A stretch of 11,588 bases of DNA from Atkinsonella hypoxylon (GCA_000729835.1 JFHB01000392.1:1-11588); one strand, 5' to 3'; positions 1 through 8,106 are shown, counted from the stretch's first letter. Made by a program: numbers and translations. Notes: generated by a model from the letters alone, not told the origin.

Positions 1-27
1 AATGTTACAGGGGGATCTAACGTGGGT

Positions 28-55
28 TTGTCGGAAGTGACGATAGGTTGTCGGA
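28..55. repeat. Tandem TTGTCGGA octamers at the LTR tip
   Basis: TTGTCGGA occurs at 28-35 and again at 48-55, a 20-base step, inside the conserved outer end of the LTR. In copy 2 the first octamer is kept and the second has become TTGTTGGA through one C-to-T change. Both copies keep TG and CG dinucleotides here that are nearly absent elsewhere. Confidence 0.6.
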
Positions 56-353
56 TTCAATAGGTCATGCAATAAATCGTAAGAGGAGTTGTAAGAGCTT
101 CTGTGAGAAGCATCTAGAAATAGTGTTCTAGTGAATAATTGTTAATTGTTCAATCTAACTACCTAAGTGTTGCTTCTAACTACTTATATATAATTGCAGT
201 TATATGCACTAGTGACCTATAGATCTATAGAATTATCCTGTAATAAGTGCTGCCTCTACAAAAAATATTAGCTGTTCTAGCCGTTCTAAAAATTAATTGT
301 TAGTTGTTAGAAGGCGTATTAGATTAAACTAAATAACTCGTTAATCTAGCTGT

Positions 354-362
354 TATAAAAGG
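354..362 (+). promoter_or_regulatory. TATA-like box antisense to the element (possible antisense promoter)
   Basis: TATAAAAGG is followed by CGCAGAAAGG on the plus strand and is preserved in copy 2 at 5873-5881. It is a good match to a core TATA box, but it faces against the direction of pol. It may be a fortuitous match in AT-rich DNA or the core of an antisense LTR promoter; nothing in the window decides between these. Confidence 0.25.
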
Positions 363-1000
363 CGCAGAAAGGTAGTTGTTGTTTTATTGCGTAAGCACGC
401 ATTGTTATTGTAGTGCAATCTGCAGCGTAGGTTGCTACATTTACGTATTTTCCTGTGCACTTACAATGCCTAAATTACACTTATAATCTAGTAACTATTA
501 AATCTATATGTTAAATTAACAGATTTCCTTAAACCTAATAGAGCGTTAAAGCTTATTCTATATTCTACATATAAGTGAAGTTGCGCAAAATTATCCTAGA
601 TAATGTTAAATTCTATAAATTAATTTTATATAATAAAGCTAATTTATTAAATCTATATAGTATATTCTTTATGCAAGATTATTCTGTATAGTGTTAAAAG
701 CATTAAAAATTAATCTATATTAAAGTAAATTTTTTATTAAATCCCTTTAGTACATTTCTCTATATATATACAGCCTATTTTAATCCTTAGGCATTAGTAA
801 TAGTAGCAAATTGTTAGTTAGTTGTAGTAAGCTGTTAGTTCTCTCTAGAAAGTAAAGCTAAAGGACGTTTTTAGCGGCTTTAGGGAGGGTTTTGCCTAGA
901 AGGCACTAGTTTTATGCTTAGTAGGTGTTTCTACTAGTTTACCTACAGCTAGCCTCTTAGTTAGCGTTTTTACCTTAGTTAGTGTTAGCTTTACTGTAAG

Positions 1001-1005
1001 AGGTA
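1001..1005. repeat. Left target-site duplication AGGTA
   Basis: AGGTA at 1001-1005 is repeated at 1699-1703, directly bordering the inserted 693-bp element. The uninterrupted copy 2 has a single AGGTA at 6523-6527 in the same context. Confidence 0.93.
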
Positions 1006-1092
1006 TATTGAAAATAATAGGGATTACAGGACTAGATATCTAAGAGGGTAGTGGTCTCTTAGATTTAGCACCTGTAATTGCTCCTAGCAATT

Positions 1093-1153
1093 ATCACGTA
1101 GTGGAAGCAGCAGCGGCCTAAATCAAGCTGTAGTGTATAGTATAGATCACGTA
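1093..1153. repeat. Repeated ATCACGTA octamer in the solo LTR
   Basis: ATCACGTA occurs at 1093-1100 and 1146-1153, each followed by a GTGG/GAGG-like run, and once inverted (TACGTGAT) at 1638-1645. It contains the CACGT core recognised by bHLH/bZIP-type factors. Lying in the presumed U3 part of an LTR, these could be enhancer elements. The repetition is seen directly; the function is inferred. Confidence 0.4.
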
Positions 1154-1327
1154 GAGGCAACAGATAACTGTAATAGTGGTATCTTTATATTAAGAGCGCT
1201 GTAACGAACAGTAAGGGTAGGATCTCGAATCTTTCTAGTCCCTTATAGACCTACTAACTATATCGGCGGGCTGTAGTCGCTAGAAGGGGCTTATAGGCTA
1301 CTTTATAATTTCCGCAAAAAGATTTAC

Positions 1328-1337
1328 TATATAAAAA
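1328..1337 (+). promoter_or_regulatory. Candidate TATA box of the solo LTR
   Basis: TATATAAAAA on the plus strand is followed by an A- and CAA-rich stretch (1338-1440), as is common downstream of fungal core promoters. It is near the middle of the 693-bp LTR, where a U3/R boundary could lie. In AT-rich DNA this is only suggestive. Confidence 0.35.
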
Positions 1338-1513
1338 CAAAAAAATCAACTTACGGCTATACAAACAAGACGCTTACGTATACAATTTAACAAATTCTAC
1401 TAATAACAAGCAACCCTTATAAGCAACTCTATCCAACAATTATACTATTAAATAGCCCTAATTCTTAGCTTTTAAATGGTATACTTCTTGAATTTCTACC
1501 ATTGCTAGTTGTG

Positions 1514-1602
1514 GAGAAAATCGCTGTTAAAGTTGACTATAGGTTAGGCAACTTTGCCTTAGTCAATTCTAGATGTTTCGCATCTAGTAACAGCGATATC
1601 TC
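1514..1602. other. Compact three-way-junction fold inside the solo LTR
   Basis: Three nested inverted repeats pair with almost no spare bases. The outer stem is ATCGCTGTTA (1520-1529) with TAACAGCGAT (1588-1597), 10 of 10, and GAGA (1514-1517)/TCTC (1599-1602) can extend it. The first arm is TTGACTA (1533-1539) with TAGTCAA (1560-1566), topped by AGGCA (1546-1550) with TGCCT (1555-1559). The second arm is CTAGATG (1569-1575) with CATCTAG (1581-1587) around a five-base loop. The outer stem and arm bases are intact although the region is surrounded by RIP damage. It could act as RNA or as extruded DNA, on either strand. It does not fit a tRNA, and I could not assign it to a known ribozyme. Confidence 0.7.
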
Positions 1603-1698
1603 TACCAAAAATCAACGTAACAAGACCTAATGAGGGTTACGTGATAGAGCAACTAGTAGGCATAAAAATAGGCTATATAGGGTAGCTTATTTTTAACA

Positions 1699-1703
1699 AG
1701 GTA
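1699..1703. repeat. Right target-site duplication AGGTA
   Basis: This is the second AGGTA, directly after the TAACA end of the inserted element. Copy 1 sequence resumes here with the same context that follows the single AGGTA of copy 2. Confidence 0.93.
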
Positions 1704-3281
1704 TCTTTTGTAAAATTAATAGAGAGAAACGCATTAAAGATAGGTTAATTAGAATAAACTAAGCACTTCTTCTACATTAAATAGTGCTAAATCTATTACT
1801 AAAGAGGCCTTATATAGCAATAGGCTAGTTAGCTAAGCGTTCTAAGAAGTTTATATAAATATAGTTAATTTTATATTATAAGCGTTTGCTTTTTGCCTAT
1901 AGTATATTAATATTACTAGCAACCTTTAGTAAGGTTTTATTTTTATTAATAATATTATTAATACCTTTATTAAATTAACTTATACTATTTAGTTAGTTAT
2001 ATATACTGCAGATAGCAGTTTATAATTTATTAAACTGCTTATTAAATAGACCTCCTTTAGCCTTTATTTTAATCTAGTTAATCTTTTTATTTAACTTATT
2101 AATTTTAGTAATATAGAGGTTAAGTTACTTCTATATAGCGTTACTACCTATAGGAGTGTCCTTAAGGTAGGCTTTAATTATTTCTTTAGCGTTAAATTTA
2201 TACTTCTTCTAAAGGAGACTATTACACTAGCTTTAGGATTGTACCTTAGCTAATAGAATAAAGAGTAAGTCTATACAGCTAATACTAGCTAAGGCACCTA
2301 TAATAGTGCTATTAATTCTACTAAATTTATTAAAGAAGTAGATAGTAAGTAATACTACCTATAACAGTAAACTAGTAGATAAATCTATAGTAATAGTTTC
2401 TTTGCCTCTTTTTACTATATTGCTACTGTAGTATATAGTAGCTGCTGCTTTTACCTATATCTTGCCTCTTTTAGCTACTTTAGCGTTACCTATAGATGCT
2501 TTAGCATCCTTACCTTTATATTGCTAGTTCTAGCGCTTTACTTTATAGTTATTGTAAATTCTAAAGATATATATTACTATATTCTACTAGAGTAAGTAAT
2601 ATATATTATCTTTAGAGACCTTAATGCTAGTTTTATTTATTATACTACCTTTAAGAGCAAATTTATAGGTATAAGTATAAATAGCATTTTCTATATTCTA
2701 TACCTTTCTTTAGCTCTATTAATATAGTAATACTAACTATAGTCTTTTGTAATAAGCTTTACGTTAGTAATATTAATGTTATCTTTAATTTCTATAGAAA
2801 TAGTACTAGGGATAAACTTATTAACTTTTAGGGTGCCCTTAGCACTTTTAGGCCTACTAAAAGTGCTATATAGGCAGCAAAAATTAAGCAATATAAGATA
2901 AGTTTTAATGTTATTTAGCTCTATAGCTACTGTATTACCTTTATAGTTATATTCTTACTCTTTAAACTTAAAACCTTTACTCTTAGCATTAGAACTATTG
3001 TTATAATTAATATATATATTAGAAGTAATATATTCTTCTTTAGGTTTAAATAGTAGTAGCATTATAGCTTAAGTGTAGTTACTATTATTATTCTTTTCTT
3101 AAAATAGGCTATTTAGGTTTACTAGAATTAACAATTTTAAACTATTAAAAGAAAAGGATAATAGTAGTAGATTTTCTGCAGAAGGGATAGAAGGGGCTAG
3201 AAGTAGCTCTATAGAGGCTAGCTAGTTCTATAGGCTATAGAAATTTACTCTATAGGCAGTCTATTGCCTTTAGTGTAGCAT

Positions 3282-3638
3282 TTTAGTGTTTAACTGTTAA
3301 AAGTAGCTAAATAACAGCCTAAAGGGATAGAAAGAGCAGTAGCTATAATAGTATTAATAAATTTATAAGATTTTATAATGTATAAAGGTATAAAGAAAAG
3401 GTTATATAGTAGAAAGTATAAAAATTCGCAAAAGTAAAGGTAAATTTACAAGAAAAGTAGGTTAAAACAATAGTATATAGATTTATAGGTGTTTTCTTCC
3501 TAACCTCCTGTAATTCTATAATATAGGTTAATTTTAATAGTTTTAATAATAATAAATAAGGATATAAAGAAAGAGATACTAAGGGATTTAAATAATCTAT
3601 TATATAATAAAGGAAATTAAGACTTATAAGGAAAAGAG
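3282..3638 (-). other. Gap between pol and ORF3 in copy 1, nothing recognised
   Basis: About 357 bases separate the last protein-like pol sequence from the ORF3 start. Translation in the pol frame gives mostly composition-driven Leu/Ile/Tyr runs with no recognisable motif. The two copies differ here by a net one base (offset 4826 at pol, 4825 at ORF3), which argues against continuous coding. In copy 1 pol and ORF3 happen to share a frame; in copy 2 they do not, so how ORF3 was expressed cannot be read from this window. Confidence 0.5.
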
Positions 3639-5522
3639 TTAGTAGTAAGCTTCTACTAGCTAATTTAGAGCTTTTTAGTAGGCTATATTACTTTTCTAAT
3701 AACGCTAATACTCTTTTTCTTAATTTATAGAATATTTCTATAGATATTTATTTATAATTTTAGAAGTATTAACTTTAAGCTTATCTTTAGTAATCTATTA
3801 GTTGTCTTTAGTAAAGAACCCTTTCTATTGTATAAGGAATTCTAGATGTAGCTTACTTAACTTACTGTAGAAACGCTAAATTTAATAGGCATAAATTTGC
3901 TTAATTTCCTAATAGTTCTTTATACTAAACCCTTCTATTGCAATTAGCAGTAGTAGTTACTTTTTTTAGTTAAAAGGGTCTTTACTTTATCTTAGCTTCT
4001 AAAGGTAAGCTACTAATACTACTAGATATATATATAAATCTAGTAGGAAATCTAGGTAAAATAACAATAGGCTTACTTTTATAAGAACCTTATATAGCTT
4101 TACTTATTAAGAAGACTATTTCTTTTTTAGCTTTCCTAGAAGTATATATCCTTAGTGTAATTATAGGTAGACTATATTCTCTACTTTAATATTAATAAGC
4201 TTATATTAAGCGTTATATTTAATCTTACTTAAGGCATTTACTATACTAGTAGCTGTTTCTACCTCTTACTAGTATAGCTTCTAAAGTATAGCTATATTGC
4301 TTATATCTATTCTATTGCTAAGAACGTTATCTAATTAAATTAGATTAACAATAGTAGCTAGTTAGAAACTATATATAAGTTTATTAAAGGAAATCTCTAT
4401 ACTAGCTGCTACTACATTATTAAGTTAGTACTATAGTGCTAAAAGTATTGCAGTTTATAGTGTATCTAGATTTATAACTGTATAGTATTAAACAGCAATA
4501 ATAACTATTTAATTCTTCTATTTAGCTATTCTATTTATCTATAGGTAGTAAGCTGTAGCTATAAGTAATTTACTTCTAATTTAAGTAAATATACTTCTTT
4601 AAACGTTAGAAATAAACTTTAGATCTTAGTTGCTTATAATTTACTTAGAAAGGCCTTAGTCTAATAAATATAGCATTTATAAGAGTAGTTCTACCTAAAT
4701 TTCTACTGTATATATTATATACTTAAGTATAAGAATTATTTATTTACTAAATAGGCAATTTACTAAATATAGTAAGTTATAGAAGCTATATTTATCTTTT
4801 TGCTATAGAGTGTTTATTAAGCTAACTTTAGGTATATTAATAATAAAATTAAGCGAAATTATATAGAAGGGAGTTAGAACTAACTCTAACAACCTTAATT
4901 CCTTTAGTAGCTTACTATAGTTAATTACGTTTTCTTTATAGGTATAGCAGTAAGCAATATAGGTTTAAATTTGCTTATATATCTATAGAAAGTAAACTAC
5001 CTATAATTCTACTGCTATTCTATAGGCGCTAAAATAGTTTTAATTGTTATAGACTGTTTTAAGGATAAATTCTACAACCTTTATAGGTATATACAGTTAA
5101 AATAGGCCTTTTCTATTATAATAGTATAAAAGTCTATTGTTTTATAGAGTCTATCTATACAGCAGAATCCTTAGCCTTTATTATTAATTTTACTAATTCT
5201 ACTTTTTATAAAAGTCCTTAATACCTTCTATAATTCTGCTAAGCTTTAGATTAAAACTATAGCCTTAAACAATTTCCTCTTTTAGCCCTTTATTTAATAC
5301 TGCTATAGTGCTGTATTCTTTAGCGAAAAACGCACTTACATTAAGCTTATTAAATTCGCTATTATAAGCCTCCTTTTAGTATAAAACTATAACTAGCAAC
5401 CTAAAGAGTGCATTTAGCACTACATTTAGCACTTCTAGTATATAAAAGACTCTTAGGTTAAATTGTAATAAATAATTAGCTACTTTAGCTAATTTTAAGT
5501 TAGCCTTATCTAGATCTATTGT
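3639..5522 (-). pseudogene. pol of copy 1: RNase H tail, integrase and chromodomain (RIP pseudogene)
   Basis: On the minus strand this holds the back half of a gypsy polyprotein. It begins in the tether after RNase H, with LNALFRL where active elements have the DALSRL type (about 5400-5440). The integrase zinc-binding region follows (Cys TGC at 4947-4949; its partner at 4938-4940 has become Tyr). The core has Asp-to-Asn at 4848-4850 (SLNFI), Asp-to-Asn at 4629-4631 and Glu-to-Lys at 4521-4523. The last two lie 36 codons apart, the DD35E spacing. Downstream, 3740-3908 encodes a chromodomain with the usual aromatic and QWKGFP-like block. Stops are TAA/TAG at positions fitting Gln or Trp; CAA at 3897-3899 is still Gln here but a stop in copy 2. 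The true pol stop is masked; 3639 is where protein-like sequence ends. The junction with copy 2 cuts the gene at 5522. Confidence 0.88.
3740..3908 (-). pseudogene. Chromodomain at the integrase C-terminus, copy 1
   Basis: In the pol frame the minus strand reads EIKQIYAY at its start, then a segment LHLEFLIQ, a stop where Trp is expected, KGF, and an ITKDKLK block ending in IINKYL. This follows the chromodomain pattern: an EI-x-I start, a YLV-x-WKGY-like strand, and an acidic-aromatic stretch before the final helix. In chromoviruses this domain binds modified histone H3 and steers integration into heterochromatin. That would fit an element that nests in its own copies, but the link is inferred. 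Confidence 0.75.
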
Positions 5523-5633
5523 TGTTACGGTGTGATCCAACGTGGGTTTGTCGGAAGTAACGATAGGTTGTTGGATTCGACAGGTTATGCAAAGATTCGT
5601 AAGAGAAGTCGTAAGAGTTGCTGTAGGGAGCAT
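5376..5633 (-). other. 85-codon chimeric open frame across the insertion junction
   Basis: An ATG at 5633 opens a frame that starts in the LTR tip of copy 2 and runs through the junction at 5522/5523 into the RNase H tether of copy 1. The N-terminal 36 or so residues are untranslated LTR sequence by origin. The rest is pol, including VFYILEVLNVV, which matches the gypsy HIPG-type tether. It is open only because the less RIP-damaged LTR tip lies beside a stop-poor pol segment. I regard it as an accident of nesting, not a gene. Confidence 0.85.
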
Positions 5634-6258
5634 CTAGTAATAGTGTTCTAGTAAATAATAGTTAATTGTTTAATCTAACTACCTAAGTGTTACTTCTAAC
5701 TACTTATATATAATTGCAGTTATATGCACTAGTAACCTGTAGGTCTATAGGATTATCCTGTAATAAGTGCTGCCCCTATAAAAAGATTAGCTGTTTTAGC
5801 TGTTCTAAAAATTAATTGTTAGTTATTAGAAGGTATATTAGATTGAACTAAATAACTCGTTAATCTAGCTATTATAAAAGGCGCAGAAAGGTAGTTATTG
5901 TTTTATTGTACAAGCACACGTTGTAGTTATTGTAGTGCAATCTGTAGCGTAGGTTGCTATATTTATGTATTTTCCTGTGCACTTACAATGCCTAAATTAT
6001 ACTTATAATCTAGTAACTATTAAATCTATATATTAAATTAATGGATTTCCTTAAACCTAATAGAGCGTTAAAGCTTGTTCTATATTCTATATATAAGTAA
6101 AGTTACGTAAAATTATCCTAGATAATATTAAATCCTGTAAATTAATCTTATATAATAAAGCTAATTTATTAAATCTATATAGTACATTCTTTATATAAGA
6201 TTATTCTATATAGTGTTAAAAGCATTAAAAATTAATCTATATTAAAGCAAATTTTCTG
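5523..6258 (-). repeat. 3' LTR region of copy 2 (inner boundary unresolved)
   Basis: This matches 3-736 over its whole length, with mostly transition differences and a few small indels. The minus-strand end is GTAACA. A TATATATATATA run (6283-6294) and minus-strand AATAAA (plus TTTATT, 5902-5907) match those in copy 1. The TATA run lies just outside this interval and overlaps the possible C-terminus of ORF3, so the LTR may extend somewhat further in. Confidence 0.55.
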
Positions 6259-8106
6259 TTAAATCTCTTTAGTGTATTTCTTTATATATATATAGCCTAT
6301 TCTAATCCTTAGGCATTAGTAATAGCAGCAAATTATTAGTTAGTTATAGTAAGCTATTAGTTCTCTCTAGAAAGTAAAGCTAGAGAATGTTCCTAGCGGC
6401 TTTAGGGAGAGTTTTGCCTAAGAGGTACTAGTTTTACGCTTAATAGGTGTTTCTACTAGTTTACTTACAGCTAGTCTCTTAGTTAGCGTTTTTACCTTAG
6501 TTAGTATTAGCTTTACTACAGAAGGTATCTTTTATAGAATTAACAAAGAGGAATACATTAAAGATAGGTTAATTAGAATAAACTAAGCACTTTTTCTACA
6601 TTAAATAGTACTAAATCTATTACTAAAGAGGCCTTATACAGCAATAGGCTAGTTAGCTAAGCGTTCTAAGAAGTCTATATAAATATAGTTAATTTTATAT
6701 TATAAGCGTCTGCTTTCTGCCTATAGTGTATTAATATTGCTAGCAACCTTTAGTAAGGTTTTGTTTTTATTAATAACATTATTAATACCTTTATTAAATT
6801 AACTTATACTATTTAGTTAGTTATATATACTATAGATAGCAGTCTACAATTTATTAAACTACTTATTAAATAAACCTCCTTTAGCCTCTATTTTAATCTA
6901 GTTAATCTTTTTATTTAACTTATTAATTTTAGCAATATAGAGGTTAAGTTGCTTCTATATAGTGTTACTACCTATATAAGTGTCCTTAAGGTAGACTTTA
7001 ATTATTTCTTTAGCGTTAGATTTATACTTCTTCTAAAGGAAACTATTATACTAGCTCTAGAATTATACCTTAGCTAATAGAATAAAGAGTAAGTCTATAC
7101 AGCTAATACTAGCTAAGGCACCTATAATAGTGCTGTTAATTCTACTAAATTTATTAGAGAAGTAAATAGTAAGCAACACTACCTATAACAGTAAACTAAT
7201 AGATAAATCTATAGTAATAGTTTCCTTACCTCTTTTTACTATATTACTACTGTAGTATATAGTAGTAGCTGCTTTTGCCTATATCTTACCTCTTCTAGCT
7301 ACTTTAGCGTTACCTATAGATGCCTTAGTATCCTTACCTTTATATTGCTAGTTCTAGCGCTTTACTTTATAGTTATTATAAATTCTAAAGATATATATTA
7401 CTGTATTCTACTAGAGTAAGTAATATATATTATCTTTAAAGACCTTAATGCTAGTTTTATCTATTATACTGCCTTTAAGGGCAAATTTATAGGTATAAGT
7501 ATATATAGCATTTTCTATATTCTATACCTTTTCTTTAGCTCTATTAGTGTAGCAATACTAACTATAGTCTTCTGTAATAGGCTCTATATTAGTAATGTTA
7601 ATATTATCTTTAATTTCTATAGAAATAGTGCTAAGGATAAACTTATTAACTTTTAGGGTGCTCTTAGCACTTTTAGGCCTACTAAAAGTGCTATATAGGT
7701 AGTAGAAATTAAGTAATATAAGATAAGTTTTAATATTGTTTAGCTTTATAGCTACTATATTACCTTTATAGTTATATTTTTACTCCTTAAACTTAAAACC
7801 TTTACTTTTAGCATTAAAACTATTATTATAATTAATATATATATTAAAAGTAATATATTCTTCTTTAGGTTTAAATAGTAGTAGTATTATAGCTTAAGTG
7901 TAGTTACTATTGTTATTCTCTTCTTAGAATAAGCTATTTAAGTTTACTAGAATTAATAATTCTAAACTACTAAAAGAAAAGAATAATAGTAGTAAATTTT
8001 CTATAGAGAGAATAGAAAAGGCTAGAAGTAGCTCTATAGAGGCTAGTTAGTTCTATAGGCTATAGGAATTTACTCTATAGGTAGTCTATTGCTCTTAGTG
8101 TAGTAT
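6259..8106 (-). pseudogene. Unidentified downstream reading frame (ORF3), copy 2
   Basis: This is one uninterrupted frame of 616 codons on the minus strand, from codon 8106-8104 (ATA; ATG in copy 1, a G-to-A change) to a TAA at 6261-6259 shared by both copies. Codons checked at 7608, 7074 and 6402 all fall in the same register, so there is no frameshift. It is closed only by TAA/TAG codons. CAA at 2239-2241 and CAG at 2035-2037 of copy 1 are stops here (7063-7065, 6859-6861), which shows how the stops arose. Short legible pieces include FALKGSIINKTS, AYLKDTPIGSN and KPLGTFSSFTF. The frame is offset from pol by one base register. It lies where env would be, yet I see no envelope features. It could be an accessory protein, a displaced gag-like protein or a captured host gene. 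Confidence 0.72.
6523..6527. other. Empty insertion site (single AGGTA) in copy 2
   Basis: Copy 2 reads ...GAAGGTATCTTTT through this point, with no extra sequence. In copy 1 the same AGGTA is duplicated around 693 bp. This fixes the exact ends of that insertion and places it after the two copies diverged, or at least in one lineage only. Confidence 0.92.

Larger units (their letters stand above)
3..736 (-). repeat. 3' LTR region of copy 1 (inner boundary unresolved)
   Basis: This is the end of the element downstream of the last reading frame. It starts on plus with TGTTAC, so the minus strand ends in GTAACA, the expected CA-type LTR terminus, and the matching part of copy 2 starts at 5523. 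The inner LTR edge cannot be fixed because no 5' LTR is in the window and I found no convincing polypurine tract or second TG terminus. Position 736 is simply where the upstream frame reaches a stop shared by both copies. A TATATATATA run (761-770) and an AATAAA on the minus strand (plus TTTATT at 383-388) are spaced like U3 promoter and poly(A) signals, but both are weak evidence in such AT-rich DNA. The outermost 60 bases are far richer in G and CG than the rest. Confidence 0.55.
1006..1698. mobile_element. 693-bp nested insertion, probable solo LTR of a second retrotransposon
   Basis: The element lies exactly between two AGGTA repeats and is absent from copy 2, so its boundaries are set by an empty site rather than by guesswork. 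It starts TATTGAAAATAA and ends TTATTTTTAACA. Read inward, the ends are TGTTGAAAATAA (with one G-to-A change at 1007) and TGTTAAAAATAA, a 12-bp near-perfect terminal inverted repeat of TG...CA type. A 5-bp duplication, TG...CA ends, a TATA-like box and no coding capacity all fit a solo LTR left after recombination between two LTRs. The TGTTGAAAAT start recalls Ty1/copia LTRs, but the family is inferred. A non-autonomous DNA transposon is the main alternative. The strand is not certain; a TATA box at 1328-1337 favours plus. CA is much more frequent here than in the host element (seven CA in 1381-1440, none in 4141-4200). Confidence 0.85.
737..3281 (-). pseudogene. Unidentified downstream reading frame (ORF3), copy 1, interrupted
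   Basis: This frame lies between the chromodomain end of pol and the LTR, the position of env in retroviruses and errantiviruses. A possible start is the ATG at 3281-3279, with A at -3. The frame runs toward 737 and is broken by a 1-base deletion in a T run (2705-2707; copy 2 has four T at 7529-7532) and by the insertion at 1006-1698. Without these it would be about 616 codons. Its stops are TAA/TAG only; some are CAA/CAG here but stops in copy 2, or the reverse (CAA at 2239-2241 and CAG at 2035-2037 here, both stops in copy 2). The middle is rich in Lys/Asn/Ile with a likely coiled coil around 2060-2140, and the C-terminal part (about 850-1000) is Lys/Thr-rich and basic. I see no clear signal peptide, transmembrane segment or zinc knuckle. 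I do not recognise the family. Confidence 0.7.
3..5522 (-). mobile_element. Ty3/gypsy LTR retrotransposon, copy 1, 5'-truncated and RIP-degraded
   Basis: The element is read on the minus strand. From high to low coordinates it holds the RNase H tail/tether, integrase, chromodomain, an unidentified second reading frame, and the terminal LTR region ending with GTAACA on the minus strand (TGTTAC at 3-8 on plus). Homology with copy 2 starts at position 3; only two bases of flank (aa) are visible. At the other end it stops abruptly at 5522, where the end of copy 2 begins. Copy 2 continues without a break through the matching point (10346-10348). The missing RT, protease, gag and 5' LTR are therefore expected beyond the far end of copy 2, outside the window. 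Without the 698-bp insertion plus duplication at 1006-1703, its length matches the equivalent part of copy 2 to within a few bases. It cannot code, because all domains carry RIP-type stops. Confidence 0.9.

Noticed and set aside
761..770. TATATATATA as the certain LTR promoter
   Set aside because: It overlaps the possible C-terminus of ORF3, and TA runs are common throughout the window because of RIP.
1565..1600. Possible hammerhead ribozyme on the minus strand (CTAGATGCGAAAC resembles CUGAUGA plus CGAAAC)
   Set aside because: No stem II separates the two boxes, and the CGAAA lies in a hairpin loop rather than at the junction. The three-way fold pairs these bases differently.
1514..1602. tRNA or tRNA-derived cloverleaf
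   Set aside because: There are no A-box or B-box sequences, no seven-base acceptor stem with a CCA-side pattern and no anticodon arm geometry; only two arms plus the closing stem.
1006..1698. Coding capacity in the nested insertion
   Set aside because: No protein-like frame was found on either strand; the sequence is dominated by inverted repeats, A-rich tracts and short repeated motifs.
3282..3638. Intron or continuous coding joining pol to ORF3
   Set aside because: In copy 1 the two share a register but in copy 2 they do not, the copies differ in length here, and no splice pattern stands out from background.
2..5522. Simple tandem duplication or assembly artefact of one 5.5-kb unit
   Set aside because: The copies differ at many sites, copy 2 continues through the point where copy 1 is cut, and the break falls exactly at the LTR terminus, as expected for integration.
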